Assembly (NCBI RefSeq): GCF_000001735.4
Contig: NC_003076.8
Location: forward strand, 4,526,001-4,590,000
Origin: Arabidopsis thaliana
Lineage: Eukaryota; Streptophyta; Magnoliopsida; Brassicales; Brassicaceae
DNA: 64,000 bases
Direction of reading: 5' to 3'
The position numbers were made by a program, and so were the translations under genes. How positions within the stretch are numbered: position 1 is the stretch's first letter; each line of letters starts with the position of its first letter. Below, piece after piece: positions 45,051 to 60,500 of this stretch. The notes under the pieces are model-generated. The model was not told the DNA's origin. It saw only the letters and a program-made list of their open reading frames with translations, and did no database searches.

Positions 45051-45441
45051 ACTTTAATCCATGTGTTTTTTTTTCAACGACAAATCCACATACAATTTGA
45101 CGACAAAATTAAAAAGAAAAGCATTCCACATAATTTTGTTTTACTATAGTTTTTCGTTTCCTTTTTTTTTTTTTGTCAAATACGAATCTGTAGTTTTAGT
45201 GTTCTTTCTTAAATATACCTAAAACTAGGGTAAATTAGATAATGGTTGCCCCATTGTTTATAGATTAAAGAAAAAAAAAATCTAAATTAAATATTGGGAT
45301 TATTTTAATTAGAAGCTAGTAGACTGGTATACTTTTTCATAAAAATTTTAATTTTATTTTTGCCCATTTTGTTTAGAGGGAAACAATTGAAGAATATGGG
45401 CACATGCAATTACATAAACTAATGACAAGGTAATAATATTA
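45051..45441. other. Spacer between CHC1 promoter and MPL1 3' end
   Basis: AT-rich with T homopolymers; no coding sequence. Its right part probably forms the MPL1 3' UTR. Confidence 0.4.
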
Positions 45442-47482
45442 TCAAGCTTGTCGTTTGAAAAAGGTAGCAACTTGGTTATAAACAACGTCTTTGGCAGTAA
45501 CACCCATGATGAAATCAGCATGAGCATAGTCTTTCACAAACTGCACATTCATCTTATCGATGTCGTGATACTTAAACTGGTCAAGGAGAAACTCAACGTC
45601 TTTCACATCAGCCAGGCTATCTAAACCACCGTAGCTGAAAAAAAGCGGAAGCTCGTGTGGGATCGCCGATATGTTGTATGCCGGTGGTATCGCTTGACCG
45701 TAATGTTTTATGTTGCGATCACTGCTTCCATAGTTGTATTTTCTCAACTCCTTGTCTCTTACCGCTACAAATAAATAATTTGAACAATTTAAGGTTTATA
45801 AAATAATTTTTAAAAAATGGGAATTTGTTTCACTTACTTTGAGCAAGGTGGATCATGTTCTTGGTGGAAGTAGATTGAGGTTCGTTGGCAAGGAACAGAT
45901 CAATGGTTGATGCGTTAAGGCAGCAATTCTTTCCTATGTTTTTGTAAAATTACGTTAATTAATATATGTAATTAATTCATCAATGGTAGATTGGTGGACT
46001 TTTTTAGTTGTAGCGTTACCAGTGATAACAGAGACTAAATCATAACAGTCGATCCCCGCTTTAAGGCATATAGCCTTTATAAAATCCCCTACTAATCCAC
46101 TGCAAATGTTGTTTTAACTATTTTACGTAATCAAATCAAGCCAATAATAACAAGCATATTTTAAGAAAAAAGGGTGAAGATTTACCTTTTCGGGTTAAAC
46201 TCTGGCCATCCAAGAATAGAGGTGGCCTATTTTTGAAAGACGATAAACAAGTTATTTTCATAACTGTAGGCACATATTTGTATAAGAATAAAAAAGGGTA
46301 TTACAAGGGAGAAGCTAGGGACCTCGGCGAGGAAGGTTTTTGCGGCGATATCGCCGATGACGGTGGTCATGTGGCTGAGATAAGCAACGGGACTCAACAT
46401 CGCCGCCGATCTCACTTGATCCACCAACCCTTTTTCTGAGAACGAAGCAAATCCTATTAACGTCCCCTGACAATTTCCATTTCATTTTTCATTCTATTAT
46501 GAGAAGATATATTACTATAAGAAAAAGAAAAAAATCAGAGAAAAAATATGTTGATAACGTTGGACCCACCAAAGAGTGTCCGAGGTAGTGAATCTTTTGG
46601 CCTGTTAGGCCATGGATATGGTCAAACATAGCAGGCAGATCGTAACTCACAAGCTCGTCCCACGTCCAGTTCCAGAAAGCCTAAGTCCACAACGTGCCAA
46701 CGATGTTAAATATCAGTTTCCTTAGTAAAGATATATACGTAATCTACTGGTTAAAACAGTGGTTCACTGAACCAGACCCGTTGAGAAGGGTTAAGGTACT
46801 TGTGTCTTCTGCTGAATCTAGTCCCTCTTGTGTTCCCCATCCACACATCGAATCCTTGATCCGCCAAAATCAACGGCAGATTTTGATCCGCTGGATTCAA
46901 CAGCCATGACATCCCATCCTGCACATTTAACTCATGATTATTTGACTATCATAGTAATGTAAACTATAAGAAATTAAAGGACCATGTTGTCAAAGAGACA
47001 AATTACAATTCTGCATACGTACGACTGTCGTCTCTGTCCACATAAAACTTAAAACATAAGGCAAGTCATAAAGTATTTTCTTTCTAGCAGGCTGATGAAA
47101 ATAGTAGTACTGATCTCATCAAGTTTTGTACTTATGCACTTTATCGATGATTTTTAAGAATTCGATGAGTACCAGAGTCGAGAGTCGACACGGTTATTTA
47201 TATAATATCACTTACGTACGGTACAATCATTCTTCCATACCAGAAAAGTTGTTTATCACTTGAGTTTATTTTAATTACCTTTCTAGTAACGCTCCAATTA
47301 TCACTTTATTTGTTGGACACACATGTTTAACACTCATGCTGTCTCTTTATTTAATGTTTTAATTTTACCACCACTAAGATAACACATATGCACATTCTTT
47401 ATCAAAAAAAGATACAGACATTAATCTAATTAATCTTACTTGTAAGTTTCAAACTCGCACGCACATACGATATAAGGATAAA

Positions 47483-47536
<54 letters not shown>

Positions 47537-48413
47537 CATACTTGTTGATGAGGCATCCACTGGAAGTATACACGTTTGGTTTTGGCCCACGTGTATATGT
47601 CTATTTATAGATGTAAATCATCTTGAAATAATATATGCACATATTCTCCATTTGTATAACTTCTGAAAACGGGTATAAAATGTTCTCCTAATAATGTTTT
47701 TCTCACTATCCCTTGACGTCACTTTCCACTTTTTCTTACTTTCAAAAATTTATGTAATGGAAAACAGCTTCAATGTAGTAATCAGATATTCCGAGTGCGA
47801 TGCAGTGGTTTAATTACAGCTATATATGTTTTTAATAATAGACTTTGTAGTTTGGATGTATTTCATGCATGTTGGAACAAAGTTTGATATTATCACAATA
47901 ATTATCTGCACATAAAAGTAGCATGCGTGTGTATACACAAGTTAATTGACGGTTAAGGCGATGCAAAAAGGTAAGGAAGAGTAAAACTTACGACAAGAAT
48001 TCCATGTTGTATTAGGACAGGTTGTCTCTTTCCCCCATCTCCGGCGACGGCTCCGGCTCGTCCTTCCGGTATCCTTTGCATATTCAATATGTACCCATCT
48101 TGAGTCACCACCTTCATAATTTAACAATTAAAATAGCAGCTTTATCAGTTAATATATCGATGAGTAATCATCATCAATAGCTATATAGAAAAAAAAAGAA
48201 TGTCGTACGTACATCATGTTCTTCGCACTTGTAACCAAATATGTGAACAGAAGAAGCGCATATGCCGCCGGCAGCAGTCCTCTGCGGTGGCTGTCCGGCA
48301 AGCCTGCCGAAGGTTCCACGAGCTTCAAGGGTCTTGAGGGAAAGAGCGAAGAAGATTAAGACAGATAAGGCTAAACCGATTGAAACGGACGGAACCATAA
48401 CCGAACCGGCCAT
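45442..48413 (-). CDS. MPL1: Acid-lipase-type alpha/beta hydrolase MPL1
   Basis: Secreted lipase of the gastric/lysosomal acid lipase family, known as MYZUS PERSICAE-INDUCED LIPASE 1 and linked to aphid resistance. Nine coding exons in transcript order: 48213-48413, 47992-48111, 46778-46918, 46570-46680, 46323-46466, 46186-46226, 46020-46099, 45838-45933 and 45442-45764, giving 418 residues. The signal peptide is VSIGLALSVLIFFALSL. The lid/cap start has QHGILVDGMSWLLN. The nucleophile elbow GHSLG has Ser190, and its last Gly is in the next exon. The acid and His segments are FSYGGLDSLADVKDV and DYAHADFIMG. Intron 2 is about 1.07 kb, far longer than the others. Known locus At5g14180 from memory. 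Confidence 0.95.
47488..47529. repeat. (TA)n microsatellite in MPL1 intron 2
   Basis: About twenty uninterrupted TA units within the long second intron of MPL1. Likely polymorphic in length. Confidence 0.95.
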
Positions 48414-48462
48414 TGAGATATATATAGGGGTTATCACGTACGTTTATAGGAAAGTGAAAATG

Positions 48463-48472
48463 GTTTTATATA
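48463..48472 (-). promoter_or_regulatory. TATA box of MPL1
   Basis: TATATAAAAC on the minus strand, about 50-60 bases before the MPL1 ATG. Another TATATA run nearby (48418-48426) makes the exact choice uncertain. Confidence 0.45.
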
Positions 48473-48499
48473 GAGAGAAGGGGTGACGGATAAGATAAT

Positions 48500-49940
48500 A
48501 GAAAATGGAATTATTAGCTATTTATAAAAATGCAAAACCACGTTAGCAACTATGGATAGACAAAAACTTATTTAGAAAAAAAAACAATTTATGGTGTGTA
48601 AACATAAATTAAGAATTGAATCATGCACAAAAAATAAGACAAGCATTTATGAATAGTTTCTAGAAGTGGTGAATCATCCACTGCTATCGTCGATACAACA
48701 TTTACTAAAGTTTCTATATATAAGTGGAGGGATGATCAGTGTGACCATGCCATGATTTCTAACTTTTTTGAGAGAGCGAGGTTATTATGATAAACATTTA
48801 AAATAATACGTGGAACTGAGATGAATGGAAAATAATCTTTATAAAAGAGAAAAAAAAAAATAGAAGATCTCATGATAATAAAAGTACTTCCATATGTTTT
48901 CAATGTGAAGAAAAGAATAGTAAAGGAGATACATCCAATAGCTTAGTCTAGAAAAGAGCTGACTAATTTTTTTTAAAAACAAGATCTCTGGTTTGTATAT
49001 TTGTATCGATTACACAGCCTAGATATATAAAACACAAAACTTGATGGAGACAATTTCATATCCTATATATACACATTAATTTAATGAGTGAATAGTAATA
49101 GCAACTAGCAAGGCAATCTAAACAAAATTAAGAAAAGAAAAATGTTAAATTCCTGAGATCTATAATAACTCATAAGCAAAAAATATATTTAAAAAAATCA
49201 TACAAATGTTGTAATAATATCATTTTGTTTTAATGTGGAGTGATAAAAAGAAGATAGGACGAAAGAAGAAACTGTTAAAGGCGATTGTAGATGCTGTAGG
49301 GACGGATAAATGGACTATGACATCAGTTTCCGTTACTTGTTTCTTCTCGAACTCAAAGAAGAAAGAAAAAAAAAAAAAAAATTCTACATCGGTACGCTTT
49401 CGTTTCACACCCTGCATGCACACAGTGTCCGGTAGTCAAAAATACAAAAAAAAGAAAAAAAACCTCGAGACATGCTAAATTTGGATAATGATTAATAATT
49501 TGGGGGTACACAATGTTCCAAATAATTTATATACAAAGTCTTGCTTTCATATTATTTGTGTGTCCACACTTCAACAATATAGTATTATACTATTATCCCT
49601 ATCCCCTATGAAGTATGAACACACTTTTTATGATACGTATCATATTCAGAAAACATCAAAAATTGGTCATAACTCTCACGTGGTGTGGTGGATTTGCCTC
49701 GCCTTTCGTTTCTGTTTTTTGCAAATATTTAAGAATCTTTGGTCATTTAGGCTTTAATTTAGTTACTTTAAATTTATTTTTGTTATAGAAGTATTATGTT
49801 AAAAACAGTTCGTGTTCATCCTTGGACTAACCAGACGATTTGACAAAATCCGAATATCCGATCATAAAATTAAATAATCAGCCGTTATTGTTCCTCTACT
49901 ACTACGTTTTAACTTTTAAGAACTTCTCCTGGTACTTTGA
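48500..49940. other. AT-rich spacer between MPL1 and IMD1
   Basis: Divergent promoter region of about 1.4 kb. Open frames here (for example 49233-49478 +) are poly-lysine artefacts of A-runs. No gene seen. Confidence 0.4.
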
Positions 49941-50002
49941 TGGGCTATAAGAGCGGCCCAATATTTCGACTTTAAAATGGGCCAATCTTTGGTAAAGGCC
50001 CA
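49941..50002. promoter_or_regulatory. Site II cluster upstream of IMD1
   Basis: Four cores (TGGGCT, GGCCCA, TGGGCC, GGCCCA) lie within about 60 bases, 220-280 bases before the IMD1 ATG. The array is dense even by plant housekeeping standards; function is inferred. Confidence 0.5.
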
Positions 50003-50219
50003 ATTATAGTGGCGCTTCTTCTTCTTCTTTTCCTAAACAAGCAATGGCATGGTTTAGCTGGTGAGCCAGTTTATAGGTAAAAAGGATAATTTAAGCCATT
50101 TAAAAAAACAAATCTTTAATGGCGTAATTCAAAAAACGTGCACACCTATCTAAGTACCAAACTCTTTATGTTATATAACTATTGTGACACAATTTCAAAT
50201 TTGCTAACTCCCAAAAAAA

Positions 50220-52111
<1,892 letters not shown>

Positions 52112-52502
52112 GTTTATTGATGATTTGAAGCACTTGAAAAAGTTTGTGTAGCACTTGGTTTTACGGTCACTTATATGCTAATCCATGCAACATTGTACCT
52201 TTTATAATAAATAAATTATTTGGGATCGATTCTGCAATTCAAAGACAAGATTCTCCAAAAACATTTGACAGGTCTCCTGCCTTTACTTACCTTGTTCTTG
52301 AAGATTGAGAATTTCTCTTCAACTACAAGACTCAATATCTTCTTCAATCAATATTTGTTTAACGAAATAAGTTTCAAGAGAAGACAAGCTACTATGATTT
52401 TTAGTCTCAAGAGTCTTACATTTTTATACTGAAAACCAAACTTATAGAGCTTTACATTTAGAAAACCGAAAAAACTATCAATCATTAGGTTAGCCTTTGG
52501 AT
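52112..52502. other. Convergent 3' region of IMD1 and LRR pseudokinase
   Basis: IMD1 3' UTR on the left (to about 52215) and the LRR gene 3' UTR on the right. No further gene seen. Confidence 0.45.
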
Positions 52503-55374
52503 TCACGACGACGTATCAGATTTGCGTTCAGCGTCTGCGGCAGACTGCATTTGAGCTGCGTATTGTAAGTTCCAGAGAACATCTTCAAAGGAAGGTCTTG
52601 CGGAAGGTTCAAGCAAAACACATTTATTGGCGATTGAGATCGCAATCGATAAAGACTCCTGCGAGCTTGTTGTTAGGACTGTTGGACTTACTATTTTCTG
52701 CCGACCGTCTTGGCTCCCAAATGATGTCTGCAAACACAACATTGCAGCAACAGCTATTAACCAAATTTGTTTCAATCAAATAACAATGATGATGCTTTTT
52801 TTTTTTGCTTTTTCTCTTTGTTACCATTTCGTTGAGAAGAAAAGCCTCTCCTTTTGTAGTGGGCACTGGTCCTATCAGAGATTCCAGAAGTATGAATCCG
52901 AAGTTGTACACATCGTCCTCTCTTTTAGCCTTTTTCCTGCATAATCTCAAAGTTTGGATTAGATTCTCATAAATGCCATGGAGTTTTGCTATACAAGGAC
53001 AAAAGATGCATACTTTGACTTGTGGGTTTCTGACTTTGTCTGCAAAATGTAGAAGCAGGAGTAAAGTAGAGTCCTGAGTTAGTGTCAAAGAAGATCATAC
53101 AAAATGAAGATAAACACAGTGAAAGAGAGTAAATAGAGCAAACCTCAAGCTTTTCGTTCTCTTCAATGATGGCAGAGACTCCATAGTCACTGAGCTTTGC
53201 AATCTTGTGTTCGTCAAGCAAAATATTGTTAGTCTTAAGCTGATTGTTGAATGAACCAGGCATTACACCGGTGTGAAGAAAATGAACTGCCTTTGCTATC
53301 TCAATCAGAATTGCTAGCCGATCTGGCCATGTCAGGATCTTCTCCGAGAAAGATTCTACAAATAAACAATATTCTAACAACAACGATTTTCCAAGTACAG
53401 AGAGATTCAGTATAACATTTAGTTTACTACAAATGCCAAACGACTGACCTGATAGATGTGTGCGATAGCTCCCGTTGGGCATATACTCGTATACAAGGTA
53501 GAGTATGGTTGCAACAGGATCGTGTTCTCCGCTGGTTTGCGTACAATGGCCCAAGAAGCCAAGGAGATGAGGATGGTTGAGCTTTGCCATCCAGTCTAAG
53601 TGACCTCTGATACTCTGGCTGGAGAATTTCCTTGATAAAACCAGACATCTGATAGCTATGGAACTTCCATTTTCCAGTGTTCCTCTGTATAGCTGCAAAG
53701 GATCAAAACAAGCAGAGTAAAGCAAATGACAGATAGGCAGATCACAAGAATTAATCTTGCAGAAGACAAACCATACCTTTCCAAGGGAGCCTTCACCTAA
53801 GAAACGTGATGAATCAAAATCGTCTGTGGCTTCCTTTAAATCTTCAAAAGAAAAGGACCGGCATGAGGGCACACCCTGTGCACCTAGCTTTGCTGTTTGA
53901 GAGATTAACCCTGCAAGACGAAATCATACAAGGATATTAAATCCCTGAAAGACAATTCCTAGCAGGAATAGTCTACATTTTGAGTCAAAAGTTACTCACT
54001 TGCACTAGCAAGAACTTCAGAGGAGAGACTGGTGTGTGAGTTATCTGTCACAACCTTAAGCCGAGTTTGCGGCACTGACTTTTCTCTTGAACAACAGCTA
54101 GAGCAGCGGTTTGTGCATAACAGGAGGAGGATAACTAATACAAAAAACACAAGAACAAGAACAGCTCCACCAATGACAGCAATCAAAATCCCAACCTTTC
54201 TTCCTTGGAACTGTTTTCCCTCAGTTTCAGCCTCTTCGCATAAGAATTCTTGATGCTGATCATGACTGCCAATTATGGACAAGCAGTTTCCACCAAGTTT
54301 AACAACTCGCTCGCCGGAAGCTCCTGCCAAGCAACGGGGAGGAGTCCCAATCAATCTGTTATTCGACAAATCCACAAATCCGAGTTTGCCTCCACAGGTC
54401 AGATTAAGAGGTAGCTTCCCACTGAGCTTGTTAGATGCCAAATCCAAGTAACTAATGTTTGGCAAAGAGAACAAGAACCGAGATGGAGTTCCAGTCAGAT
54501 GATTGAACGACAAGTCAAGATGCTGAAGCTGAGACAAACCGCCAAAACGTCTTGGAATTTCGCCTGAGAAGGAGTTCTTGCTCAGGAGAACAGTAACTAA
54601 TCTTATAGGCATGACAGGTAGTTCAGAATCCAAGTGGTTTTCTCTCAGATCCAGCATATGCAGATGACTTAACTTGCTGAGATCAGGCAATTTACCAGAA
54701 ATCTCATTGTGTGATAGAGCAAGATTTGTTAGTCTTCCAATTCTGCAAATTGAAGAAGGAAATGGACCTTTGAACCGATTGTTCTTTAAACTAAGAACAG
54801 TAAGATTGGTCAAGGAATCCAACGTGTCTGGAACACTACCGTTGAAGTAATTTCCATCAAGCATCAGACTTTGAAGCATAACCAATCTGGAAATATCAGG
54901 AGGGACAGAGCCAAACAGAAAATTTGAACTCAAATCCAAGTACTCAAGAGAATTCAACCGATGGATTTTCCCTGGGAACTCACCATAGATACCTAGAGAC
55001 ACTAAGCTAAGAACCCTCAAGCTTGTAAGCCTTGTCAATGTGGTAACAAAAGAATCAATTATGAATGCTTCAGACAGAGTGTGATTTGGAAGTGAAGACC
55101 CATCAAACATACCAAATGGTTTAAAAAGCTTGTCCCCCATGACTTTAAGCTCCGTGATGGAATTACCTTGACAGGTGATGCTCATGTGAGCAGTTGCAGG
55201 GATTTGACATAAGTCTCCATAGTAATTTCCCCAAGATTCCAGAGCTTTAGGGAATTCCAGATGCTTCCTGAGCTGATACAGGACCTGAGTCTGAGAGTTC
55301 GGCAGTTGATGAGTGCTTTGTAAGAACATAACCCATGAAAGAAAGAGCAAAGGTAAAACCTTTAATTGTTCCAT
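52503..55374 (-). CDS. LRR receptor-like protein with inactive kinase domain
   Basis: Plasma-membrane receptor-like protein. Seven coding exons in transcript order: 54000-55374, 53777-53910, 53449-53692, 53144-53355, 53014-53039, 52825-52936 and 52503-52727, giving 775 residues. A signal peptide (VLPLLFLSWVMFLQS) is followed by about ten leucine-rich repeats (e.g. LEYLDLSSNFLFGSVPPDIS). A membrane helix lies at about 394-420 (GILIAVIGGAVLVLVFFVLV), then a juxtamembrane Cys cluster. In the kinase domain the VAIK lysine is replaced (AIRCL), the HRD motif is absent (SFNNQLKTNNILLD) and DFG reads DYG. It is therefore a predicted pseudokinase. Exon 5 is only 26 bases. Start chosen before the signal peptide; the longer in-frame ATG at 55482 is unlikely. 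At5g14210 from memory. Confidence 0.93.
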
Positions 55375-57505
55375 TGCAGGAAAAGAAAACAAAGATGAAT
55401 TGAAACAGAACCCTAGAACTAGAAGCAGACTTGGATTCTGAGAGGAAAATGAAAGAGACCCATCTAGGTGTTTTCTAGTCAACTCAAGTCAAACCAAGCT
55501 CGTGATCCCAGACGCTCCTATGGAGCAAACTCCAAGGAACTGAATTGGTTTATAATCAAAATCCCTGAGAAAGAGGTCAGGAAACAAAAAGCAAAAGAAG
55601 AATAAGAGAGAGTGAGGACAAATGCAGAAATCGTGGAGGAGAATGTCGGTATTCTTGTGAGTCTGTTTGTCGGATTCAACACATAGACGAGAAAGAAACT
55701 AGGGAAGCTAGAGAAGAAGATGATAAGAGCATTAATGACAAAAGAGTTGAGCAGCATTAATGGCAGCTTCAGTAATTTATCTGAGAATCTTTTTTCTTCT
55801 TCTTCTTCTCTTTATGAAAGAAACAGTAAATTTAGAATGTGGGTCACGAAAAACAATCATAAAGCAAAAAATGTGCACTCAATTTGATGAAAGGTTGTTC
55901 CTTTTTATGACCAATTGTCTGGAAATCTCTTTTTCTGTAAGATAATGAGAAAACAAATGAAATTTGATTTTAAATTTGGTATAGATAAAGCATGATTACT
56001 GATTTGATGATACTTGTTTATTAGTGTATGCTTTGTGACTTTAGTTGACTCATAGAAGATGCCGTTAACACATGTCTCTTCTTCCCCACTTTGTTTATAA
56101 GATTTAAACATTGATTTTTGTGTGTGATTAGATTCCATGTCTTGTTAATTCACCAAACTGCCCTTCTACGATACCAAATGACAACCAAATGACAAAAGGA
56201 AGCTTTTGCTCTACGAATACGAAACATTGTCCGGTAGAAGTAGCTTTCGTTGAAGGACAAAATATGGCAATAAATAATTATATCATTCCCAACCATATAA
56301 TAGCATTTCTAATAAGATAGTTTTATCAAACCATCTAAAACACGAATCCACAATGTTTAGATTGTAGCATATAGTTTTTTGAGACACATGCCAATAGACT
56401 TGTGGCATAAAGAGGGCAAGTAGGTCAATTACTTAGAGACAAAGGTGGTGATTATGCTTTGCTAAAGTTTTAAGGCCCACAATACAGTACATGTCCCACA
56501 GGTCTGTTCTACTCTCAAAGACCGGACCATCGTATTAATTAACTTCTTTTTTTGGTCTCACATGCGTCAATTTTTTTTATACAGTATATGAAGTATGAAC
56601 ATTAAAATGTTTCTTCACTGTTGTTTAACAAAATTGTTATTGTTGGTGCACAAAAAAAAAAAAGGTTTAACAAACATTTTGTTTTTTTTAAATTGACAAT
56701 CGTGAGTGTAATCACAATTGATGCTTTAAAATTTGGCTAATACTTTCGTTAGCATTTTCAGGATGTTACTAAAACCTAGTATATTTCATAGCCAATATGA
56801 TGTTTCAATACTGTTAGTGTTATAACTTATGATTTACCATTAAAATTATAAAACTAATATAAACATAAAAGATATGTAACCATCATTATTAAGCATACCA
56901 CAAAAAGGAACAAAAGGACTAGAGAACAATGCAAGCTCTATTACTGATTCTGCTTTGGTATCAAAAAGAGACTTAACAAGACATTATGGGTTAAGACAGA
57001 TAACGCTTTATAGGAGAATGATAAGACATAACATAAGACTCCACGAAATTGGAACCGGGAGAGCATGTGGGACGAACAGAAACGGGCATTCAGATACTAA
57101 CATCTAACATTAGGACAACCTTTTTGGGACCATCTTATGGTTGTGGCTTTGGAGAAAAAACAATTAAAACATCAACATCCCCTTCCCACCAGAAACCAAA
57201 CAAGTTTCTCTCCAACTTGTCTAGAGAGCAGAAATGATATCTTCAAGATAAGACAATATCAGCAATTTGTTTTAAAGATTCTTCAATCCTAAAATCCCTC
57301 ACCCTATCATATTCTTCTACCTAGACAGACCATACCAGTGATGCAACAAGAAAACAGACCAAACAATACATAAATAGTTTATTCTGGAATTAGTGAGCCT
57401 TATGAGAATCTGGGTTTTGCTGAGTTGTTGGCTAATCGCACGGCGGCTTGTTGCATTTTACAAGTTTACAAAGTAAGTGATAAAAAGGGACGAACCTTGA
57501 CAATG
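55375..57505. other. LRR gene upstream region and spacer
   Basis: The first 400 bases are probably the LRR gene 5' leader and promoter. The rest is AT-rich without coding signal; the right end holds the PPO2 3' UTR. The small frame at 57049-57237 does not look coding. Confidence 0.4.
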
Positions 57506-60500
57506 TTATAAGCTGTCATTTGGTTTCTTGTCATTTGAGCAAGACTCCAGGTATGAGATCACAAGGTCAGCTGCTTTGCAACCTGATGCTATTGATTTCC
57601 CAACAGAGAGCCCCCCTCGATGATTACCTGTTTATTTTGGTCCGTGCACAATAGATAAATAACTGCAATGAATCGTCTCGAGGCCATATACTGACTACAT
57701 TCATCATCATGGATCATATAAGACTGAAACTTTAAATTGAAGTTACCTGCATAGAAGAACCCAGGTAGATCATTCTCCATCTTGTCAATTGCTTCCATGA
57801 CTGAGTCATAGCTGCTGTCATACAACGGGAATGCTTTCCTCCAATAGTAATGGCTGCAGATAACATATATTGTTTATCTATAAGGGTGGTAATCTTCTCT
57901 TTCGTACACTAAAACGATCAAATCAAAAAAATCTCCAAAGTTCACATACTTGACAGACACGGGTTCACCTTCAACCCCCAACAGTCGCTGAAGGTCAGAA
58001 GTCACAACTTGTTTTAATTCGTCACTACGAAGATTAAACCAGAAAGAAAAAAAAGTAGTCAGAATTGGGTAAAGTAGGAAACTAGAAAAATGGTATAAAT
58101 GCCTCGATTCTTTGTAGCTTTTCGTAAGCAGTCAAATTTCACTTACGTGGAAGCTTTGGCTAGTTCCTGGTTCCTACTCCCACCAATAAAAGTTGTATAT
58201 AGATGAACGTCACTAGGGGAACGATCTGGAAACATCATTGATGAAAAAAGTGTACCTGCGTATAGAGGAGTATGAAGTATTGATAAATATAGAAGGAAAA
58301 GTATAGGGCTATTTGTTTGAGTTAAGGCCACACCAACAAGTTACCTAGAGTTTTGAAACCATGCTTTTGCTCCTTAGATGGAATGAGTACCCCAAAGCCT
58401 TCAAGAGGTCTCTTTACTTTCTCCTTTGTGAATGTGGTGATTAAAACCGAGAGGGGCATGTAATTAATCTGAGAAAAGAACAAGATCAACATCGATATGC
58501 AATTAACTTGGGATAAATAGTACATATAAAAGATAACTAATCATGCAAGGTAGTTCTTTGATGTCACATTAAGGTTCATTATCAGTATTTGGAGTAATAC
58601 TGGACCACATCTAGATGTAGGCCTACTACTCTCAAACATAAACTTCTGAGTTGTAAAAGACACAATTACCTCGGGGAGAAAGTTTAGCTGAAAGGGTTGT
58701 CCTCCTTTCATAACCTTCATCTCCTTCACATTGCACAGAGGAGCCTATGGTACACAAATTTCTTGTTAATTGAGAGGTTCTATAATTTTCATCTCACATC
58801 TGACAAAAAAATACACTAACCGTCATAATTACAGCATCATAATGGGGGTTTTGTCTCTGCGTTTCATTATGCGAAACACAAGATAATGACCAGTTCTCCT
58901 GTCTTGATCCAGAATTGTAAGACAAAGAGAGTACCTTGGAGTCTAAATTGATCTCATCATGTGAGAGACTTTTGCACAACGTATCAGGAAGAATCTGCAA
59001 TATCCCAAAATGGAAACATACCAACGACAAGTAGTACAGAGCAAGAAAAACATAATAAGTACGGCGGAAAATAGGTTTATATGATTAAAAAACAAAGCTG
59101 GCTCTCATTGCAAATGATCACCTGCATTCCCCCCTTAAAAGAGAATGACCCACGCGAACCCTTTTTTGTGCCAGGAGAACTCTTTGTGTCTCTACTTTTA
59201 CCACCTTTAGCAGCAAACTTTGTTCTGATTGCACCGACTATAATAGAGCCAAAACTGAAAAAGGAAATAATTTCTTTAACATCTAACCGGAGAACAGTTA
59301 AACAGCTCATCGCCATAAAATTAGCATAGGGAAGTACTGAACTACGTAAAACTCAGGCCAACCCCAAAATAAGGAAGCTAACGTTATTTGCAATGCTGTC
59401 TTTGGCAGTAAAACTTTTCTGTCTATCATATTACACATCAAGGGACCAAAACATTATTTGATATTACCAAGCATACAACGACACGAGTAAAGGAATGACC
59501 AATTCAAAACATGACTGCATAACCGTATCAACACAGAAAAGAATCTTGGAAGTATTCTTCGAGCGGAACTCATTGAATATAGTATAGTTACATGAGAAAG
59601 TACCTTTTCTCTACATTCCAGAGATCTGGGAAAGAATGCTTCATCTGGTCATAAAACGTAGGGAAGGATATAAAATTGAAGAATATAGAACGATAAATTT
59701 AAAAACAAATACAATATGTTAAGTGCAAAGTTGCTCACTGAAAGGGAATCAGGGTCCGCAGCACTTGTTCCACCAACAAAAGGGTCGATGAGATAGTCAA
59801 CAACCTTAAAAATCAGATACATAAAAAGGAACACATGAAAGGAAGATCACAGTCGTCTGAAATTAAAAACGATAGTCCACAAGTGGTGTTTACGTGCAGA
59901 GAATTATATGATACAACACAACACAGTGAGATTATGATGTTTCAGTCAAACCCTAGGATAGGTAGCAACAAACCTCTTGTCCAAAATGGCGTTGAAAGAA
60001 CTCGCTTACACTACAGCAGAGAAAATGGGAAATGACGCTGAAGTTATAATATTCTGTGACTAACATTGCTGATGGTCTGGAAGACAAGTTTATAATCACC
60101 TTTCTTCAGCAGATGCATCTGAGACTTTTGAGGACTTTTTCTTCCATAAAAATGGTTCCAACAAGATTTGAAACTGCAAGTAAAACCTAGTACTATTAGG
60201 GATCTATGATATACTGGTAAGATAAAAAGCACTTTGGTAGAAGAGAGCTTCTAGTTTCTGGTGGTAGTGCACAGAAACTTATACAACGTTGATATAATAT
60301 GTCTCAAATAACTATCAAGACAAGTAATTTCAATGTAATAAATAAGTAACACACTTATATCTAGAGAAATCTACCTTAGATTGGGTAGAGAGCACACTAC
60401 TTGTGACCAGCTCTATGGGATTGGTAGGTAGCTAGCATGATAACAGGAGAACATATCAGCCTCGTAAACTATACAACAACAACTCATTACATAAAGAAGC

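Noticed and set aside
49233-49478. 81-codon lysine-rich frame upstream of IMD1
   Set aside because: Produced by several A-runs; no coding bias or conserved motif.
55375-55482. 36-residue N-terminal extension of the LRR protein
   Set aside because: It would bury the signal peptide; the ATG at 55374 gives a normal secreted start.
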